A stretch of DNA of 8,269 nt, taken from NCBI GenBank assembly GCA_903860995.1, contig CAIOSS010000359.1, positions 1-8,269 of the forward strand, in the 5' to 3' direction. Source of the DNA: an uncultured delta proteobacterium. Its GTDB lineage: Bacteria; Myxococcota_A; Polyangia; Polyangiales; Ga0077539. The translations under genes and the position numbers were made by a program. Positions 7,913-8,269 of the stretch are shown piece by piece. The notes beneath the pieces were generated by a model. That model saw only the letters and a program-made list of their open reading frames with translations. It ran no database searches and was not told the DNA's origin. How positions within the stretch are numbered: position 1 is the first letter of the stretch; every line of letters starts with the position of its first letter.

Positions 7913-8269
7913 ATGTTCTGTCCAACGTGCGGTGGGCCCAACCCGGAGGGATCGCGCTTCTGCAACCAGTGCGGCGCGACGCTGTCCGCGCTCGGCGCCG
8001 CGGCGAGCACGGGGCAGGGCGGCGGCGTCACCCGCGCCGCCACCGACCAGGGCCTCAGCACCGGCGACCGCATCGAGCTCCCGATGACCGGCCCCTCGAA
8101 GCGCACCGTCGTCGCCATGCTGCTCGGCGTGGGCTTCGGCTGCCTCGGGCTCGGCGCGCTCGCGGCGTGGAAGACCCTCGGGCAGAGCTCCGCCCTCCCG
8201 CCGGTGACCCCGGTGGGCCTCTTCGGCGAGCCCTCCACCGTGACCCACGCCGAGCCCGACGGCGGCGCC
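7913..8269 (+). CDS. Zinc-ribbon protein with one transmembrane segment (C-terminus cut by window edge)
   Basis: The open frame starts at ATG 7913 and is still open after 119 codons at the right edge. The N-terminus is a zinc ribbon of the C-x2-C-x10-C-x2-C kind: C3, C6, C17 and C20 in a CPTCGGPNPEGSRFCNQCG context. A Gly/Ala/Thr-rich linker follows (about 25-60). Then comes a hydrophobic span (about 65-86) preceded by K63 and R64, suggesting that the zinc ribbon is cytoplasmic and what follows is periplasmic. A Pro-rich stretch begins near 94. Such zinc-ribbon/linker/membrane architectures are common in large bacterial genomes, usually with an outer domain that would define the function; that part is not in the window. 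A G-rich run ends only 2 nt before the ATG, so the ribosome-binding site is poor. It is divergent from tdk, with a 101-bp gap. Confidence 0.75.
   Translation, partial: MFCPTCGGPNPEGSRFCNQCGATLSALGAAASTGQGGGVTRAATDQGLSTGDRIELPMTGPSKRTVVAMLLGVGFGCLGLGALAAWKTLGQSSALPPVTPVGLFGEPSTVTHAEPDGGA

Noticed and set aside
7171..8238. Minus-strand open frame of 355 codons covering tdk and the divergent gap
   Set aside because: It is frame-shifted relative to tdk, has an Arg/Pro/Ala-rich translation and also runs antisense to the zinc-ribbon gene. Tdk motifs are intact in another frame.

Overview
The window is very GC-rich and tightly packed. Its third codon positions are strongly G/C, which opens long spurious reading frames on the opposite strand. 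Gene content (a Cys-rich von Willebrand factor A lipoprotein, an NtrC-type response regulator, a SWIM zinc-finger protein, a zinc-ribbon/transmembrane protein) suggests a chromosomal segment of a myxobacterium-like organism (Myxococcota). That placement is inference from composition and gene types; there is no rRNA or marker gene here. I see no insertion sequence, phage gene, tRNA, rRNA or CRISPR array.

Layout. Positions 1-4162 hold three minus-strand genes read right to left: an exported VWA-domain lipoprotein (4162-2336), an alpha/beta hydrolase (2293-1400), and a SWIM zinc-finger protein (1333 leftwards, running off the edge). Gaps of 42 and 66 bp make one transcription unit plausible. Positions 4163-4485 form the only long non-coding stretch. 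It separates this cluster from a divergent NtrC-family response regulator (4486-5847, plus). The regulator ends tail-to-tail, overlapping by 8 bp, with a biotin carboxyl carrier protein gene (6343-5840, minus). Divergent from that is a CPBP-family membrane protease (6429-7190, plus). It converges, 12 bp apart, on a type II thymidine kinase (7811-7203, minus). A zinc-ribbon/single-membrane-span protein starts at 7913 (plus) and runs off the right edge.

The most interesting point is the 323-bp divergent region. On the minus strand it holds a good match to a sigma-54 -24/-12 promoter (4302-4287) pointing at the VWA lipoprotein gene. About 100 bp upstream of its expected start site lies a perfect 12-bp palindrome (4371-4382) touching a second 8-bp palindrome (4381-4388). 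This is the usual spacing for an enhancer site bound by an NtrC-family activator, and the neighbouring gene encodes such a protein. The inferred circuit is a response regulator that switches on the adjacent envelope lipoprotein cluster, and perhaps its own gene, through sigma-54. The regulator's sigma-54 contact loop is atypical (GSFTDA instead of GAFTGA). Its sensor kinase is not in the window.

The remaining genes look like housekeeping or single-gene units: thymidine salvage, biotin-dependent carboxylation, membrane proteolysis. I did not find a clearly novel multi-gene system; the sigma-54/VWA-lipoprotein circuit is the best candidate for follow-up.
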